Positions 44,621 to 53,447 of a stretch of 64,000 bases of DNA are shown in pieces. The first letter of the stretch is position 1, and each line of letters starts with the position of its first letter. Below the pieces are notes generated by a model, which was not told the DNA's origin, searched no databases, and was given only the letters and a program-made list of their open reading frames with translations. The position numbers were made by a program, and so were the translations under genes. The stretch lies in NCBI RefSeq assembly GCF_015694425.1, contig NZ_JADQDN010000011.1, forward strand, positions 24,524 through 88,523, given 5' to 3'. This stretch comes from Microvirga terrestris (GTDB taxonomy: Bacteria > Pseudomonadota > Alphaproteobacteria > Rhizobiales > Beijerinckiaceae).

Positions 44621-45574
44621 ATGAAACCCGGGATCAACAGCGTAATATGCATCGGTGGAGCGGCCGTTGATCGGAAGTACCGGGCATTGGCTGCCATCCG
44701 CCCAGGAACTTCTAATCCCGTGGTCTCCGAGAGCTCCTTCGGCGGCGTGGCCCGCAACGTGGCGGAGAATATGGCCCGACTTGGAGTGGACGCCTCCCTA
44801 GCCTCGATGATCGGCAAGGACGAGAACGGACGCGCACTGCTCGACGATCTCCAACACCTCGGCATCGACACGCAATTCATGGCGGTATCGGATAAGCATG
44901 CCACAGCTGAGTACGTGGCTGTCCTGCAGCCCGATGGCGAGTTGGCATTTGGTCTTGCCAACATGGAGATCTTCGACGCGCTGACCCCTGACCTGTTGCG
45001 CAACCTGGACTCCCAGCTTCAGACAGGCTGGATCTTTGCCGATTGCAACCTGCCGTCCGAGACCCTGCACGCTCTCATAGAAATTGCTCATCGGCAGTCG
45101 CTCACATTGGCCATCGATGGGGTCTCGACCCCGAAGGTCTCGCGCCTGCCACCGAACCTCATAGGTGTCGGATTGTTGTTCCTCAATCTCGACGAGGCCC
45201 GGGCTTATCTCGGCGAGCCGAAAGCGTCCTCAGAAGAGGCGGCCGCGCGCCTTCTCGCCTGTGGCGCCGACCGCGTCGTCCTGACCCTCGGCGTCGCCGG
45301 TCTCATCGTGGCGGGGCGATCAGGAATCCACCAGATCGGCGCCATTGATGCAGAGATCGTCGATGCAACGGGCGCCGGAGATGCCCTGATCGCCGCTACG
45401 CTAGTGGCGCTCCTGAAAGGCCGCCCCCTCACAGAGGCCGCTCGTCTCGGGACTGCGGCCGCGGCGCTGACGGTGGAGAGCACAGCGAGCGTCAGGCCCG
45501 ACCTGTCCTTCGCCTTGCTGGAAACCCTTTTTTCTCTTAGAGCCGATCCAGCCTTCGAACGGGAGCCCTCATGA
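44621..45574 (+). CDS. PfkB-family carbohydrate kinase, probable pseudouridine kinase
   Basis: This 317-residue ribokinase-fold protein begins VICIGGAAVDRKY. SSFGGVARNVAENMARLG is the family GG motif. VDATGAGDALIAATL is the catalytic anion-hole motif with the Asp base. It overlaps psuG by 4 bp (ATGA), which strongly supports pseudouridine phosphorylation to give the PsuG substrate. Confidence 0.92.
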   Translation: MKPGINSVICIGGAAVDRKYRALAAIRPGTSNPVVSESSFGGVARNVAENMARLGVDASLASMIGKDENGRALLDDLQHLGIDTQFMAVSDKHATAEYVAVLQPDGELAFGLANMEIFDALTPDLLRNLDSQLQTGWIFADCNLPSETLHALIEIAHRQSLTLAIDGVSTPKVSRLPPNLIGVGLLFLNLDEARAYLGEPKASSEEAAARLLACGADRVVLTLGVAGLIVAGRSGIHQIGAIDAEIVDATGAGDALIAATLVALLKGRPLTEAARLGTAAAALTVESTASVRPDLSFALLETLFSLRADPAFEREPS

Positions 45575-46503
45575 ACTACGACATCGCCGGCCGTTATCTC
45601 GACGTCGCTCCCAACGTGCGAAAGGCCCTTGCGCAAGGCGAGGCGGTCGTGGCGCTCGAATCCACGATCATCACCCATGGCATGCCCTACCCTCAAAACG
45701 TCGCCACGGCCCGCGAAGTGGAAGCGGTGGTGCGCGAGAACGGAGCCGTGCCGGCAACGATCGCGATCATAGAGGGGCGCATCAAGATCGGGCTGTCGGA
45801 CGCGGAACTCGACTGGCTCGGAAACGCCAGGGACGTGATGAAGCTGAGCCGGGCCGACCTGCCCTACGCCGTCGCCACCAGGCGTCATGGCGCGACGACC
45901 GTTGCTGCCACCATGATCTGCGCCCATCTCGCGGGCATCCGCGTCTTTGCCACGGGCGGCATCGGCGGTGTCCATCGAGGCGTCGAGACGAGCATGGACA
46001 TCTCGGCCGATCTCGACGAACTCGCCCGCACGCCGGTGGCGGTGGTCTGCGCCGGTGCGAAGGCGATCCTCGACCTGCCGCGCACGCTTGAGTACCTAGA
46101 GACGCGCGGCGTGCCCGTGGTCGGCTATGGGACTGACCGTTTTCCGGCCTTCTGGAGCCGCACGAGCGAGTTGCCCGTTCCCCTGCGTCTCGACACGCCT
46201 GAGGCCATCGCCGACCTGATCCGCACCAAGGAGGCCCTCGGCCTCGGTGGTGGTGTTCTCGTGGCCAACCCCATTCCGAGCGCCGACGAGATTCCGGCGG
46301 GCGAAATGAGCGCGTTCATCGATGCTGCCATCGCAGACACGAAGGCTCAGGGCGTTTCCGGAAAGGCCGTGACGCCCATCCTTCTGTCGACCCTCTTCGA
46401 GCGGACCGGCGGGCGAAGCCTCGCCACCAACATTGCACTGGTCAAGAACAACGCTGCATTGGCCGCACGGCTGGCTGGGTCCCTCGCCCGTTCAGAAGGT
46501 TGA
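45571..46503 (+). CDS. psuG: Pseudouridine-5'-phosphate glycosidase
   Basis: This 310-residue enzyme reversibly splits pseudouridine 5'-phosphate to uracil and ribose 5-phosphate. Signature segments are VALESTIITHGMPYPQN, RHGATTVAATM, FATGGIGGVHRG and VVGYGTDRFPAFW. Translation is coupled to the kinase through an ATGA overlap; together they degrade pseudouridine. Confidence 0.96.
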   Translation: MNYDIAGRYLDVAPNVRKALAQGEAVVALESTIITHGMPYPQNVATAREVEAVVRENGAVPATIAIIEGRIKIGLSDAELDWLGNARDVMKLSRADLPYAVATRRHGATTVAATMICAHLAGIRVFATGGIGGVHRGVETSMDISADLDELARTPVAVVCAGAKAILDLPRTLEYLETRGVPVVGYGTDRFPAFWSRTSELPVPLRLDTPEAIADLIRTKEALGLGGGVLVANPIPSADEIPAGEMSAFIDAAIADTKAQGVSGKAVTPILLSTLFERTGGRSLATNIALVKNNAALAARLAGSLARSEG

Positions 46504-46506
46504 CGC

Positions 46507-47421
46507 TTACCCGTTCGCCTCGCTCCACGCAGCCATCTCCTCGAACACGATGGCGTGCCGCCGGGCCAGGGCATCGATGTCCCTGGAGTAGCCGCCCCCT
46601 ATGACGGCGACCAGAGGAATGCTACGGCTGCGGGCTTGCTCGATCACGTAAGCATCCCGACGGCGAAGACCTTCGTCGGTGAGATCGAGCCGCCCCAGCT
46701 TGTCGTCGCGATGTGGATCGACGCCAGCATTCAGGAAGACGAGTTCCGGTTCGAGCGCGTCGAGAAGGCGCGGCAGATGGGACCGGAGAACGTCCAGATA
46801 GGCATTGTCCTCCATGCGGTCCGGCAGGCCGATGTCGAGATCGCTCGGGATCTTGCGCACGGGATAGTTCTTCTCCGCATGCATGGAGAAGGTGAAGAGA
46901 TCTGGCTCATCGCGCAGGCAATCCGCGGTGCCGTCGCCCTGGTGGACGTCAAGATCCACGACAAGCGCCCGCTGGATTGTGCGGTCCGCTCGCAGCGCCT
47001 TGGCCGCGATGGCGACATCGTTAAAGACGCAGAAGCCCGCTCCCGTTTCTCTCTGCCCGTGATGGGAGCCTCCGGCCGTACTGCCGGCGAGCCCATGCTG
47101 GAGCGCGAGCCGCGCCGCAAGCAGCGTTCCGGCGGCAGACGCTCGGGCACGGCGGACGACGCTCTCGCTGACCGGAAGGCCGATGCGCCGCTCGATCTCG
47201 CGCGGCACAGAGCAGGCGAGCACCTGATCCACGTAAGACATGCTATGAGCGAGCGCAATCAGGTCTGCAGACGCCTCCCCAGGCACTACGAAGCCGTTGG
47301 GAGCAAGACCCTTTTCCGCTACCACTTCCGCCAAGCGCCCGTATTTCAGCATCGGGAACCGGTGATCATCGGGAAGAGAGGCCACATAGGCCGTGTGGGA
47401 GACGATGGGGACCTGCTTCAT
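46507..47421 (-). CDS. Histone deacetylase-like amidohydrolase
   Basis: This 304-residue zinc enzyme of the arginase/deacetylase fold has [19 protein letters not shown] with the catalytic His pair, [11 protein letters not shown] with zinc ligands Asp and His, and [13 protein letters not shown] with the third Asp. Bacterial members deacetylate acetyl-polyamines, acetoin-system proteins or other substrates. Its ribosome site GGAGG lies inside the end of the upstream MYG1-like gene, with 3 bp between them. It converges on psuG. Confidence 0.92.
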   Translation of the reverse strand: MKQVPIVSHTAYVASLPDDHRFPMLKYGRLAEVVAEKGLAPNGFVVPGEASADLIALAHSMSYVDQVLACSVPREIERRIGLPVSESVVRRARASAAGTLLAARLALQHGLAGSTAGGSHHGQRETGAGFCVFNDVAIAAKALRADRTIQRALVVDLDVHQGDGTADCLRDEPDLFTFSMHAEKNYPVRKIPSDLDIGLPDRMEDNAYLDVLRSHLPRLLDALEPELVFLNAGVDPHRDDKLGRLDLTDEGLRRRDAYVIEQARSRSIPLVAVIGGGYSRDIDALARRHAIVFEEMAAWSEANG

Positions 47422-47424
47422 GGC

Positions 47425-48312
47425 TCAGCCTCCGGCGATGGCCTTCTCCGCAAGCCGCACAGCCGAGCCCTGCGATCGCGCCCCGCAGATGAAGCCGCTC
47501 GGGTGGCAGAATACGCCGTCGTTGATCCCGGCCGCCTTGGAGAACTCCGCCTCCTGCAGGCCGCGCCACGCCTCGGGCAGGGACAGCCGCTGGCCGAAGG
47601 AACTTGGCTCAGGCGGGATCGTGCGGCAGTACCAGGCAGTCAGATCCTCGTTCGGGTAGATGACAAAGAGAAGATCGCTCAAGCCGCCCTCGAAAACCGC
47701 CTTCTCCCAGGGCAGCTTGCGATCGAGAACGATCACGCGGGGATCCCGCGCCTGTCTCGCGGCCGCCATCACGAGCGAGAGAGCCTTGGCTTCGGCATAG
47801 GCCTGCCGGCAGGCCCGGACCAGAATCCCCCTGGCGAAATCGGCGGCTTCGACGAAAGCGTCATCATAGGATTGGCCGCTGTCCCAGGGTGGATTGAAGG
47901 CCTCGACCAGCAGTGCGAGATGGCTCTGGCTTACCGTGGCGACCCCGTTGTCGGCCTGATCGATGGTCAGGATGAAGGTCGCGTCGATGTCCTGCCAGAC
48001 CGAATCCAGCATGTCCTCGCCGATTCCCGGCACGAATCGCGGCAGGGCCATGCGTCCATAGTCGCGCCAGACCAAGCCGACCGAGCTGTAAGGCGTTCCG
48101 TCTTCCCGTCGCGGCAGATCCCGCATGTGGTGATCATACCGGCCTTTGGCCGGCTCATAGATCCCGCCGACGTCGAACACGATATCGGCCGAGTCGATCA
48201 TCGCCATGTCACGGGTCCGGATGAACTCGAACGCTCCCAGGGCGTCGCGCAGGACGGAATAGGCGAAAACGTCATCGGCATGAAACGTGCCGCTATGGGT
48301 GACTATCCGCAT
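47425..48312 (-). CDS. MYG1 family protein (DHH-like phosphoesterase)
   Basis: This 295-residue protein starts MRIVTHSGTFHADDVFAYSVL with the HSGxFHxDD metal-binding motif. VFDVGGIYEPAKGRYDHHM has the DHH-like pair, and TIDQADNG follows. Mammalian MYG1 is an RNA exonuclease; bacterial function is unclear. It is the first gene of a two-gene operon with the HDAC-like gene. Confidence 0.92.
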   Translation of the reverse strand: MRIVTHSGTFHADDVFAYSVLRDALGAFEFIRTRDMAMIDSADIVFDVGGIYEPAKGRYDHHMRDLPRREDGTPYSSVGLVWRDYGRMALPRFVPGIGEDMLDSVWQDIDATFILTIDQADNGVATVSQSHLALLVEAFNPPWDSGQSYDDAFVEAADFARGILVRACRQAYAEAKALSLVMAAARQARDPRVIVLDRKLPWEKAVFEGGLSDLLFVIYPNEDLTAWYCRTIPPEPSSFGQRLSLPEAWRGLQEAEFSKAAGINDGVFCHPSGFICGARSQGSAVRLAEKAIAGG

Positions 48313-48449
48313 CGCTCTCCTCCGACCTGCGTCGGCTACTCCGTACCACTTGCGAAAACCGCGATAGCAGAGCTGTAAGCTTAAGATAAGCCAGTCGAGG
48401 TCTATTCTTTATGTTCATTCAGGATAGTTCTCGAACGAGCCCGACCCGC

Positions 48450-48480
48450 TTGACCTTACCATCGTGGGAATGCCTACAGA
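48450..48480 (+). promoter_or_regulatory. CueR/MerR-type promoter with 19-bp spacer
   Basis: TTGACC (48450-48455) is followed after exactly 19 bp by TACAGA (48475-48480). The spacer carries an imperfect dyad, GACCTTACCA-TCG-TGGGAATGCC, close to the ACCTTCC/GGAAGGT operator of CueR promoters. Overlong spacers are the hallmark of MerR-family activation. No merR/cueR gene is in the window. Confidence 0.7.
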
Positions 48481-48512
48481 TTCCGGGACCTTCAAATGAA
48501 AGGATCCCGGCA

Positions 48513-48725
48513 ATGCACATTTTCCACGTTCCCGGCATGAATTGCAGCGGCTGCCAGCGCGCCGTCACACGGGCGGTCCAGGCAATCGACCCTCAGGCAC
48601 AGGTTGAGGCCGATCTGGAGGCCCGCACAATCAAGGTGACGTCCAGGCAAAGTGAAGCCTCGCTTCTCAATGCCTTGAGCAACGGGGGTTACCCGGCTCA
48701 GCCCTTAGCTCACCCTGTTGCATGA
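48513..48725 (+). CDS. Heavy-metal-associated (HMA) domain protein, copper chaperone-like
   Basis: This 70-residue single HMA domain has the metal site GMNCSGCQRAV (MxCxxC), one loop of the ferredoxin-like fold, as in CopZ. It lies downstream of a CueR-like promoter and upstream of two membrane/periplasmic metal genes. Cu(I) is the likely ligand by context. The ATG at 48513 has AAAGGA upstream. Confidence 0.92.
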   Translation: MHIFHVPGMNCSGCQRAVTRAVQAIDPQAQVEADLEARTIKVTSRQSEASLLNALSNGGYPAQPLAHPVA

Positions 48726-48735
48726 AGAGGCCAAT

Positions 48736-49227
48736 ATGCCTACCAGTACTCATATCCATCATCATAGGGCGTCGTCCAAGGACGGATTGAACCGCACTGC
48801 TCTCAGCGCTACGGTTCATTGCCTCACAGGCTGCGCCATCGGCGAAATCCTCGGACTTGTCATCGGCACAGCCCTCAGTTGGGGAACGGCACAGACGATT
48901 GTCCTGGCAGTCGCCCTTGCCTTCCTGTTCGGCTACGGCCTGACCATGCTGCCCCTGCTCCGCGGCGGACTGCCTTTCCGTACGGCGCTGGGCTTGGCTC
49001 TTGCGGCGGACACGGCCTCCATCCTGGTCATGGAGATCGTCGACAACCTGATCATGCTGGTCATTCCGGGCGCAATGGCTGCAGGCCTTGCCGATCTCCT
49101 CTTCTGGGGAAGCCTCGCCGTGTCCCTGCTCATCGCCGGCACCTTCGCCTTTCCCCTGAACCGCTGGCTGATTTCCCGCGGAAGGGGCCATGCCGTCGTG
49201 CATTCATTCCACGGACATCGATCCTAA
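48736..49227 (+). CDS. DUF4396 membrane protein
   Basis: This 163-residue protein has a histidine-rich start (HIHHH), then four hydrophobic segments including HCLTGCAIGEILGLVIG, ADTASILVMEIVDNLIML and LLFWGSLAVSLLIAG, the DUF4396 pattern, often beside copper genes. A TTG at 48718 would give a longer form overlapping the HMA gene; the ATG at 48736 with AGAGG upstream is preferred. It may be a metal transporter or sensor. Confidence 0.88.
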   Translation: MPTSTHIHHHRASSKDGLNRTALSATVHCLTGCAIGEILGLVIGTALSWGTAQTIVLAVALAFLFGYGLTMLPLLRGGLPFRTALGLALAADTASILVMEIVDNLIMLVIPGAMAAGLADLLFWGSLAVSLLIAGTFAFPLNRWLISRGRGHAVVHSFHGHRS

Positions 49228-49257
49228 ATCATGAACCCATCTTTCAGGAGAACCATC

Positions 49258-49641
49258 ATGAAGCATCGCATCATCGCGCTGGCCGCGGCCATCGCAATCC
49301 TGCCGACCCTTGCCGCCGCCCAGGGTGCCCATAGCGGTCATTCCGGCCACTCCACACCTGCGCCGACGGCGAGAACGCCGGATGCGCCCGCAACCCAGGG
49401 CTACCGCCAGGCAAACGACACGATGCACAAGAACATGGACATCGCCTTCAGCGGCAATGCCGACATCGACTTCGTGCGTGGCATGATTCCCCATCACCAG
49501 GGAGCCATCGACATGGCGAAGGTCGCTCTCCAGCACGGGAAGGATGAGCAGGTCCGCAAATGGGCCGAGGACGTGATCCGTGAACAAGAGCGCGAGATTG
49601 CCGAGATGCAGGCCTGGCTCAAAAGCAGGGGCGTCCAGTAG
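49258..49641 (+). CDS. DUF305 (CopM-like) exported metal-binding protein
   Basis: This 127-residue protein has a signal peptide (1-22) followed by a histidine-rich stretch (HSGHSGHS). The DUF305 core holds NDTMHKNMD and FVRGMIPHHQGAIDMAKV, with Met and His ligands. CopM of cyanobacteria, from the same family, binds copper in the periplasm. It is the third gene of the copper-type operon; AGGAG precedes the ATG. Confidence 0.92.
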   Translation: MKHRIIALAAAIAILPTLAAAQGAHSGHSGHSTPAPTARTPDAPATQGYRQANDTMHKNMDIAFSGNADIDFVRGMIPHHQGAIDMAKVALQHGKDEQVRKWAEDVIREQEREIAEMQAWLKSRGVQ

Positions 49642-49766
49642 TTTCGCCCAGCTCAGCGATGGCCGGCGATGGCTTTTCTCCCTGGCCCCTGTATCAGGGT
49701 GCTGCCACGAACAGGCGGGTGAAGCGTTAGTGGATATCCCCTGCGGGCGAATGGAAAGGAAGAACG

Positions 49767-50066
49767 ATGTTCACGCTTACGATCAGCGACAAGGCTGTTG
49801 CCATCACCAATGCCAATGAGGAAGAAGCCCGCGAACTCCTCATGAGCGAGGAGTTCAAGGACGACCTCAAGGTCCTCGAGAGCGAAGGTGCTCCCCTCTG
49901 GGACGGTTTTGCCAGCCTGAACGTCAGGCCGGCGACCGAGGAGGAGAAGGCCGAGTTCGAGGGAGCCGACTTCGACGAGGAGGAAGAGGATGATGAAGAA
50001 GACGAAGGCCCCTACATCATGTTCCTGGTCGATGTGACGGATCCCGATGAGGACAATGAGGGCTAA
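49767..50066 (+). CDS. Small acidic hypothetical protein
   Basis: This 99-residue protein has an N-terminal alpha/beta part (FTLTISDKAVAITNANEEEA) and a C-terminal highly acidic block (DEEEEDDEEDEGPY, then DVTDPDEDNEG). The acidic patch suggests interaction with a basic partner or metal binding. AAGGA lies before the ATG. No family is recognised. Confidence 0.75.
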   Translation: MFTLTISDKAVAITNANEEEARELLMSEEFKDDLKVLESEGAPLWDGFASLNVRPATEEEKAEFEGADFDEEEEDDEEDEGPYIMFLVDVTDPDEDNEG

Positions 50067-50113
50067 ACGCCTGAAATCTCGACAGCCCTGCTGATCCGGC
50101 AGGACTCAAGCAT

Positions 50114-50141
50114 CGTCGGTTCGGAAGATTCCGAACCGACG
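50114..50141. terminator. Long perfect hairpin between convergent genes
   Basis: CGTCGGTTCGGAA (50114-50126) pairs perfectly with TTCCGAACCGACG (50129-50141). It lies 48 bases after the acidic-protein gene, on the side of the convergent DUF2726 gene. There is no T-run, so it may be a weak bidirectional terminator. Confidence 0.55.
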
Positions 50142-50270
50142 CAGAGGAGACGCCACCAGGGGGTCCAAACCTGCCGAATATGGTGGTGGCGAAGGACCCG
50201 AACTACAGCTGCTATATCGGTTGCGTCAGCATGTCCGAGCGGCACACCGGAGGGCGACATCCGCTTGATC

Positions 50271-50738
50271 CTACGCAGCCGCGAAGATCGCCTCATGGAT
50301 CTGGCGCGGATCGGGCCTGCGGCTGGAATTGAACCGAACGACGCGGTAGCCGCAGGATTTCAGGATTCTGTCGCGCTGCGCATCCTTCCGGGCATCGTGG
50401 GAGCGGTCATCCAACTCGACAATCGCCAATACCTCCATGTCCTGGACGATGACCCAATCAACCCGGGTGTTGGAAATCCTCTTGAACGCCATCCAGAAGG
50501 CGCGGCTGCCCTCCTTCGCGTCGGGGCGAACCAGCGCCAGGATCGGGACCTGGGGCCAGATCTGGCAGTCGGGGCAGGCGGCGAGAAGGCGACCGTAAAA
50601 CTCCCGCTCGTTCTCCGTCATAATCGTCGCGCGCCGGAAGCGCGGCTTTCGGGCCAGGAAGAGGACGAGCACCAGAACAAGGCCAAGCACGGCACTGCCC
50701 GTCAGCCATGACCAAGAAAGGTTTTCCATCCACATCAT
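50271..50738 (-). CDS. DUF2726 domain membrane protein
   Basis: This 155-residue protein has one N-terminal membrane helix (about 10-28, TGSAVLGLVLVLVLFLA). Its DUF2726 domain has MTENEREFYGRLLAACPD, VDWVIVQDMEVLAIVELDD and ARKDAQRDRILKSCGYRVVRF, a pattern related to the PD-(D/E)xK nuclease superfamily (D...E-x-D). Activity is unproven. The start could be 50738 or 50729. Confidence 0.82.
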   Translation of the reverse strand: MMWMENLSWSWLTGSAVLGLVLVLVLFLARKPRFRRATIMTENEREFYGRLLAACPDCQIWPQVPILALVRPDAKEGSRAFWMAFKRISNTRVDWVIVQDMEVLAIVELDDRSHDARKDAQRDRILKSCGYRVVRFNSSRRPDPRQIHEAIFAAA

Positions 50739-50879
50739 ACTCAGCCCCTGCCTTGCACTCGCTCAAACGTGAACGGCCAGGCTTTGTTCTGCCAACAAAG
50801 CATAGCAGCTAGCATGAAACCGGCACGCATGGTCCTGCGTCTTCTTATTGTCGAGTTAAAGAACATTGGGGAGAGCACC

Positions 50880-51587
50880 ATGGACCTCAGCCGCCGAACC
50901 TTCCTGCTTGGAGCGTCAGCCGCTGCCGCAGGCGCCACTCTGCCATCCAGCAGCACTTTCGCCCAGTCGCTGCGCGATATGTCCGTCTATCAGCGCATGT
51001 ACGGTCCCATCGACGATGATCTCTACCCCATTCCCGGCATTGAGCTCGCCCGGATCAATCCAGCCTTTCTCCGACGCGTGGTCCAGTACGACACGACCGA
51101 GGCTCCGGGAACCATCGTGGTCGATCCCCGGAGCCGGTATCTTTATCTCGTCATGCGCGACGGCATGGCCGTGCGCTATGGCGTCGGCGTCGGTCGTTCC
51201 GGTTTCGGATGGTCAGGTGCCGCCACCATCAAGACCAAACAGGAATGGCCGGACTGGTACCCGCCGAAGGAGATGTTCGCTCGTCAACCCGATCTGATCG
51301 AGCAGATGGGCGAGCTGCCCGGCGGCCACGGGATGCCTGGCGGGCCGGGGAATCCATTGGGTGCCCGCGCCCTCTACCTCTGGCAGGGCAACAAGGACAC
51401 GCTCTACCGCATCCACGGCACCTTCGAGCCATGGACCATCGGCACCAACGTTTCGTCCGGGTGCATCCGCATGATCAACCAGGATGTGATCGATCTCTAC
51501 AACCATACGCCGGAAGGCACGAAAGTGGTCGTCCTGGGCTCGCCATCCGGACGAGGCAAGCGCGATCAGACTGCCGCCCGCTCCTAA
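50880..51587 (+). CDS. L,D-transpeptidase (YkuD) with Tat-like signal
   Basis: This 235-residue protein has an N-terminal SRRTFLLGASAAAAGA that looks like a twin-arginine signal. The YkuD catalytic motif is HGTFEPWTIGTNVSSGCIRM with the nucleophile C195. It forms 3-3 crosslinks in peptidoglycan or attaches proteins to it. The start at 50880 (MDLSRR) was chosen at the Tat signal. A perfect terminator follows. Confidence 0.93.
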   Translation: MDLSRRTFLLGASAAAAGATLPSSSTFAQSLRDMSVYQRMYGPIDDDLYPIPGIELARINPAFLRRVVQYDTTEAPGTIVVDPRSRYLYLVMRDGMAVRYGVGVGRSGFGWSGAATIKTKQEWPDWYPPKEMFARQPDLIEQMGELPGGHGMPGGPGNPLGARALYLWQGNKDTLYRIHGTFEPWTIGTNVSSGCIRMINQDVIDLYNHTPEGTKVVVLGSPSGRGKRDQTAARS

Positions 51588-51595
51588 GATTAAGC

Positions 51596-51623
51596 AAATA
51601 GGCACGCTTCGTGCCTATTTTTG
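51596..51623 (+). terminator. Rho-independent terminator of the YkuD gene
   Basis: AAATAGGCAC (51596-51605) pairs perfectly with GTGCCTATTT (51611-51620), loop GCTTC, with further T residues. Confidence 0.9.
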
Positions 51624-51672
51624 CCATGGTTAACAATCACACGTCGCTTAGGGACGCGGGAACTTACGAACC

Positions 51673-52863
51673 ATGGCGGGAATCTTCGCCCGATCCACGA
51701 GATCGGCTGGCGGATGGAAGACGGTCTCTGTGCCGCAGCGCAGTCGCTTGTCGAAAAGAAGGAAGGTCCTTCGATCCATCCTTGGCCTAGCGGCAGCTGC
51801 CTCTTCGCTCCTGACATTTTCCTTGGCTCCGATGCAGGGGGCAGCCGCGTTAGGCGAAACGCGCACCCTCACTTTCTTCCATACGCATACGAGGGAGAGC
51901 CTAACCGTCACCTTCCGTAGGAACGGTCAGGTTGATGAGGGCGCCTTGAGCCAGCTCAGCTGGTTCCTGCGCGACTGGCGAGTCGAGAAGCCGGCGCAGA
52001 TGGATCCGCGCCTGTTCGACATCCTCTGGGAGGTCTACCGGGAATCCGGCTCCTCGCAGCCTATCAACATCATTTCCGCCTACCGTTCGCCTGAAACCAA
52101 CGGTGCCCTGCGCCGCAGGTCCAGCGGCGTGGCGGAGCATAGCCAGCACATGCTCGGCAAAGCCATGGACATCCGCCTGCCTGACGTGGAGACCGGTCGC
52201 CTGCGGGCGATTGCCATGAAGATGCAATATGGCGGCGTGGGCTATTACGCCTCCTCCGCCTTCGTTCATGTGGATACGGGCAATGTGCGCGCCTGGCCGC
52301 GCATGTCGCAGCAGCAATTGGCGCAGCTGTTCCCGGACGGGAAGACCTTGCACCTGCCCTCGAACGGCAAGCCGCTTGCCGGTTATGATATAGCAAAAGC
52401 CGAGATTCTGCCCCGGAATGCCGCCTTAGCAACGCAAGCCTCGGCAGGTGGCGGTCCGTCCATCGGCAATGTTCTGGCAAGTCTCTTCGGGCGGAACGAT
52501 GCTCAGCCGGTACCGCAACAGGCGCCCACTCAGGAGAGCCCGGTTACCCTGGTGGCGTCCGCCGGTCCTGAGAGCATAGCCACCCCCATGACGCCTGCAC
52601 CTCTTCCACCGCAGCGTCCGAGGGAGTTCAGGCTCGCCAGTGCCGCTCTACCCACCCGGACCGAAGCGGTTACGGCAAGCCTTCCTGCACCGGAACCGAT
52701 TTTGGGCTATGATGAAAAGGCGGCAGTCAAAGCCCTGTTCGATCCTCGAACGGCGTTCCTGGATCTCGGCTTTGCCACCCGCAACCAGCAAGAGCTGACC
52801 GTGACCCGTTTCACCGGACCGGCCGTCAAGCCGCTGCCCGTTGTCGTACAGGCCTCACTCTAG
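51673..52863 (+). CDS. DUF882 / peptidase M15-like cell-wall protein (YcbK type)
   Basis: This 396-residue protein has an N-terminal hydrophobic export signal (about 33-60). The DUF882 domain has IISAYRSPETNGALRR, then AEHSQHMLGKAMDIRLP with zinc His and Asp, and AFVHVDTGNVRAWP with the last His. MepK/YcbK of E. coli cleaves 3-3 crosslinks. A proline-rich tail follows to residue 396. It is next to a YkuD transpeptidase, which makes such crosslinks. The exact start is uncertain. Confidence 0.88.
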   Translation: MAGIFARSTRSAGGWKTVSVPQRSRLSKRRKVLRSILGLAAAASSLLTFSLAPMQGAAALGETRTLTFFHTHTRESLTVTFRRNGQVDEGALSQLSWFLRDWRVEKPAQMDPRLFDILWEVYRESGSSQPINIISAYRSPETNGALRRRSSGVAEHSQHMLGKAMDIRLPDVETGRLRAIAMKMQYGGVGYYASSAFVHVDTGNVRAWPRMSQQQLAQLFPDGKTLHLPSNGKPLAGYDIAKAEILPRNAALATQASAGGGPSIGNVLASLFGRNDAQPVPQQAPTQESPVTLVASAGPESIATPMTPAPLPPQRPREFRLASAALPTRTEAVTASLPAPEPILGYDEKAAVKALFDPRTAFLDLGFATRNQQELTVTRFTGPAVKPLPVVVQASL

Positions 52864-52888
52864 AATTCGACCCTTTTGAAAAAGCGTT

Positions 52889-53317
52889 TCAAACGCCAAA
52901 GAGGACAAGAGCGCCGGCCATCAGCGCCAGCACGAGAAGTCCCCCGAGAGCCACCGCCCAATGGGCTGCACGCTTCTCCTGCTGGACGAAGGCGGACTGC
53001 GCCTGGACGGATGCTGCATTTTGAAGAGGAGCAGTCTGCTTTCTCATTCGACTGGCGGCGGCACGATCTGGGAACGAGATGATCTCGGCGCTTCGTGTTG
53101 GGGCCGCAGGCGGTTTCGGTTGGGGAACCATCAGACTGTCTTCCAGCTCAACCGGAATACCAGCCTCCTCGAGATGAACTACAATCAACGCGATATCTTC
53201 CGCGCTCATGGAATGAATCGGCAGATTGGTCTCGAGATCCAGGGTCGTCAGTTGTCCCTGCTGGCGTCCCAGGGCAATCAATCGGTCCAGGGTATTGCTG
53301 TCGAGCGCCTGCTGCAT
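52889..53317 (-). CDS. Sigma-70 region 1.1-like domain with C-terminal membrane helix
   Basis: In this 142-residue protein, residues about 9-58 (LDRLIALGRQQGQLTTLDL, then LPIHSMSAEDIALIVVHL and EEAGIPVEL) follow the sigma-70 region 1.1 pattern, the acidic DNA-mimic that autoinhibits free sigma. No sigma regions 2-4 follow. A proline-rich linker (62-75) and basic stretch lead to one membrane helix (about 120-141). A free, membrane-tethered region 1.1 is unusual. It could bind RNA polymerase or sigma, but that is inference. The start is chosen at the beginning of the domain. Confidence 0.75.
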   Translation of the reverse strand: MQQALDSNTLDRLIALGRQQGQLTTLDLETNLPIHSMSAEDIALIVVHLEEAGIPVELEDSLMVPQPKPPAAPTRSAEIISFPDRAAASRMRKQTAPLQNAASVQAQSAFVQQEKRAAHWAVALGGLLVLALMAGALVLFGV

Positions 53318-53447
53318 GAGGCACCACCCCATTGTGGTTGTTGGGCGAAAGAAGCGGCCTGCGCCGCTTCGAAGGTTCGCCGAGCTAACGCGGCAATTGC
53401 CCCAGACGTTGCAGTGGAAACCTGTCCCGGATAGAATAATGCTGAGG

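Noticed and set aside
46555..48378. 607-codon plus-strand frame across the HDAC/MYG1 genes
   Set aside because: It lies antisense to two genes with strong motifs, and its own sequence resembles no protein family.
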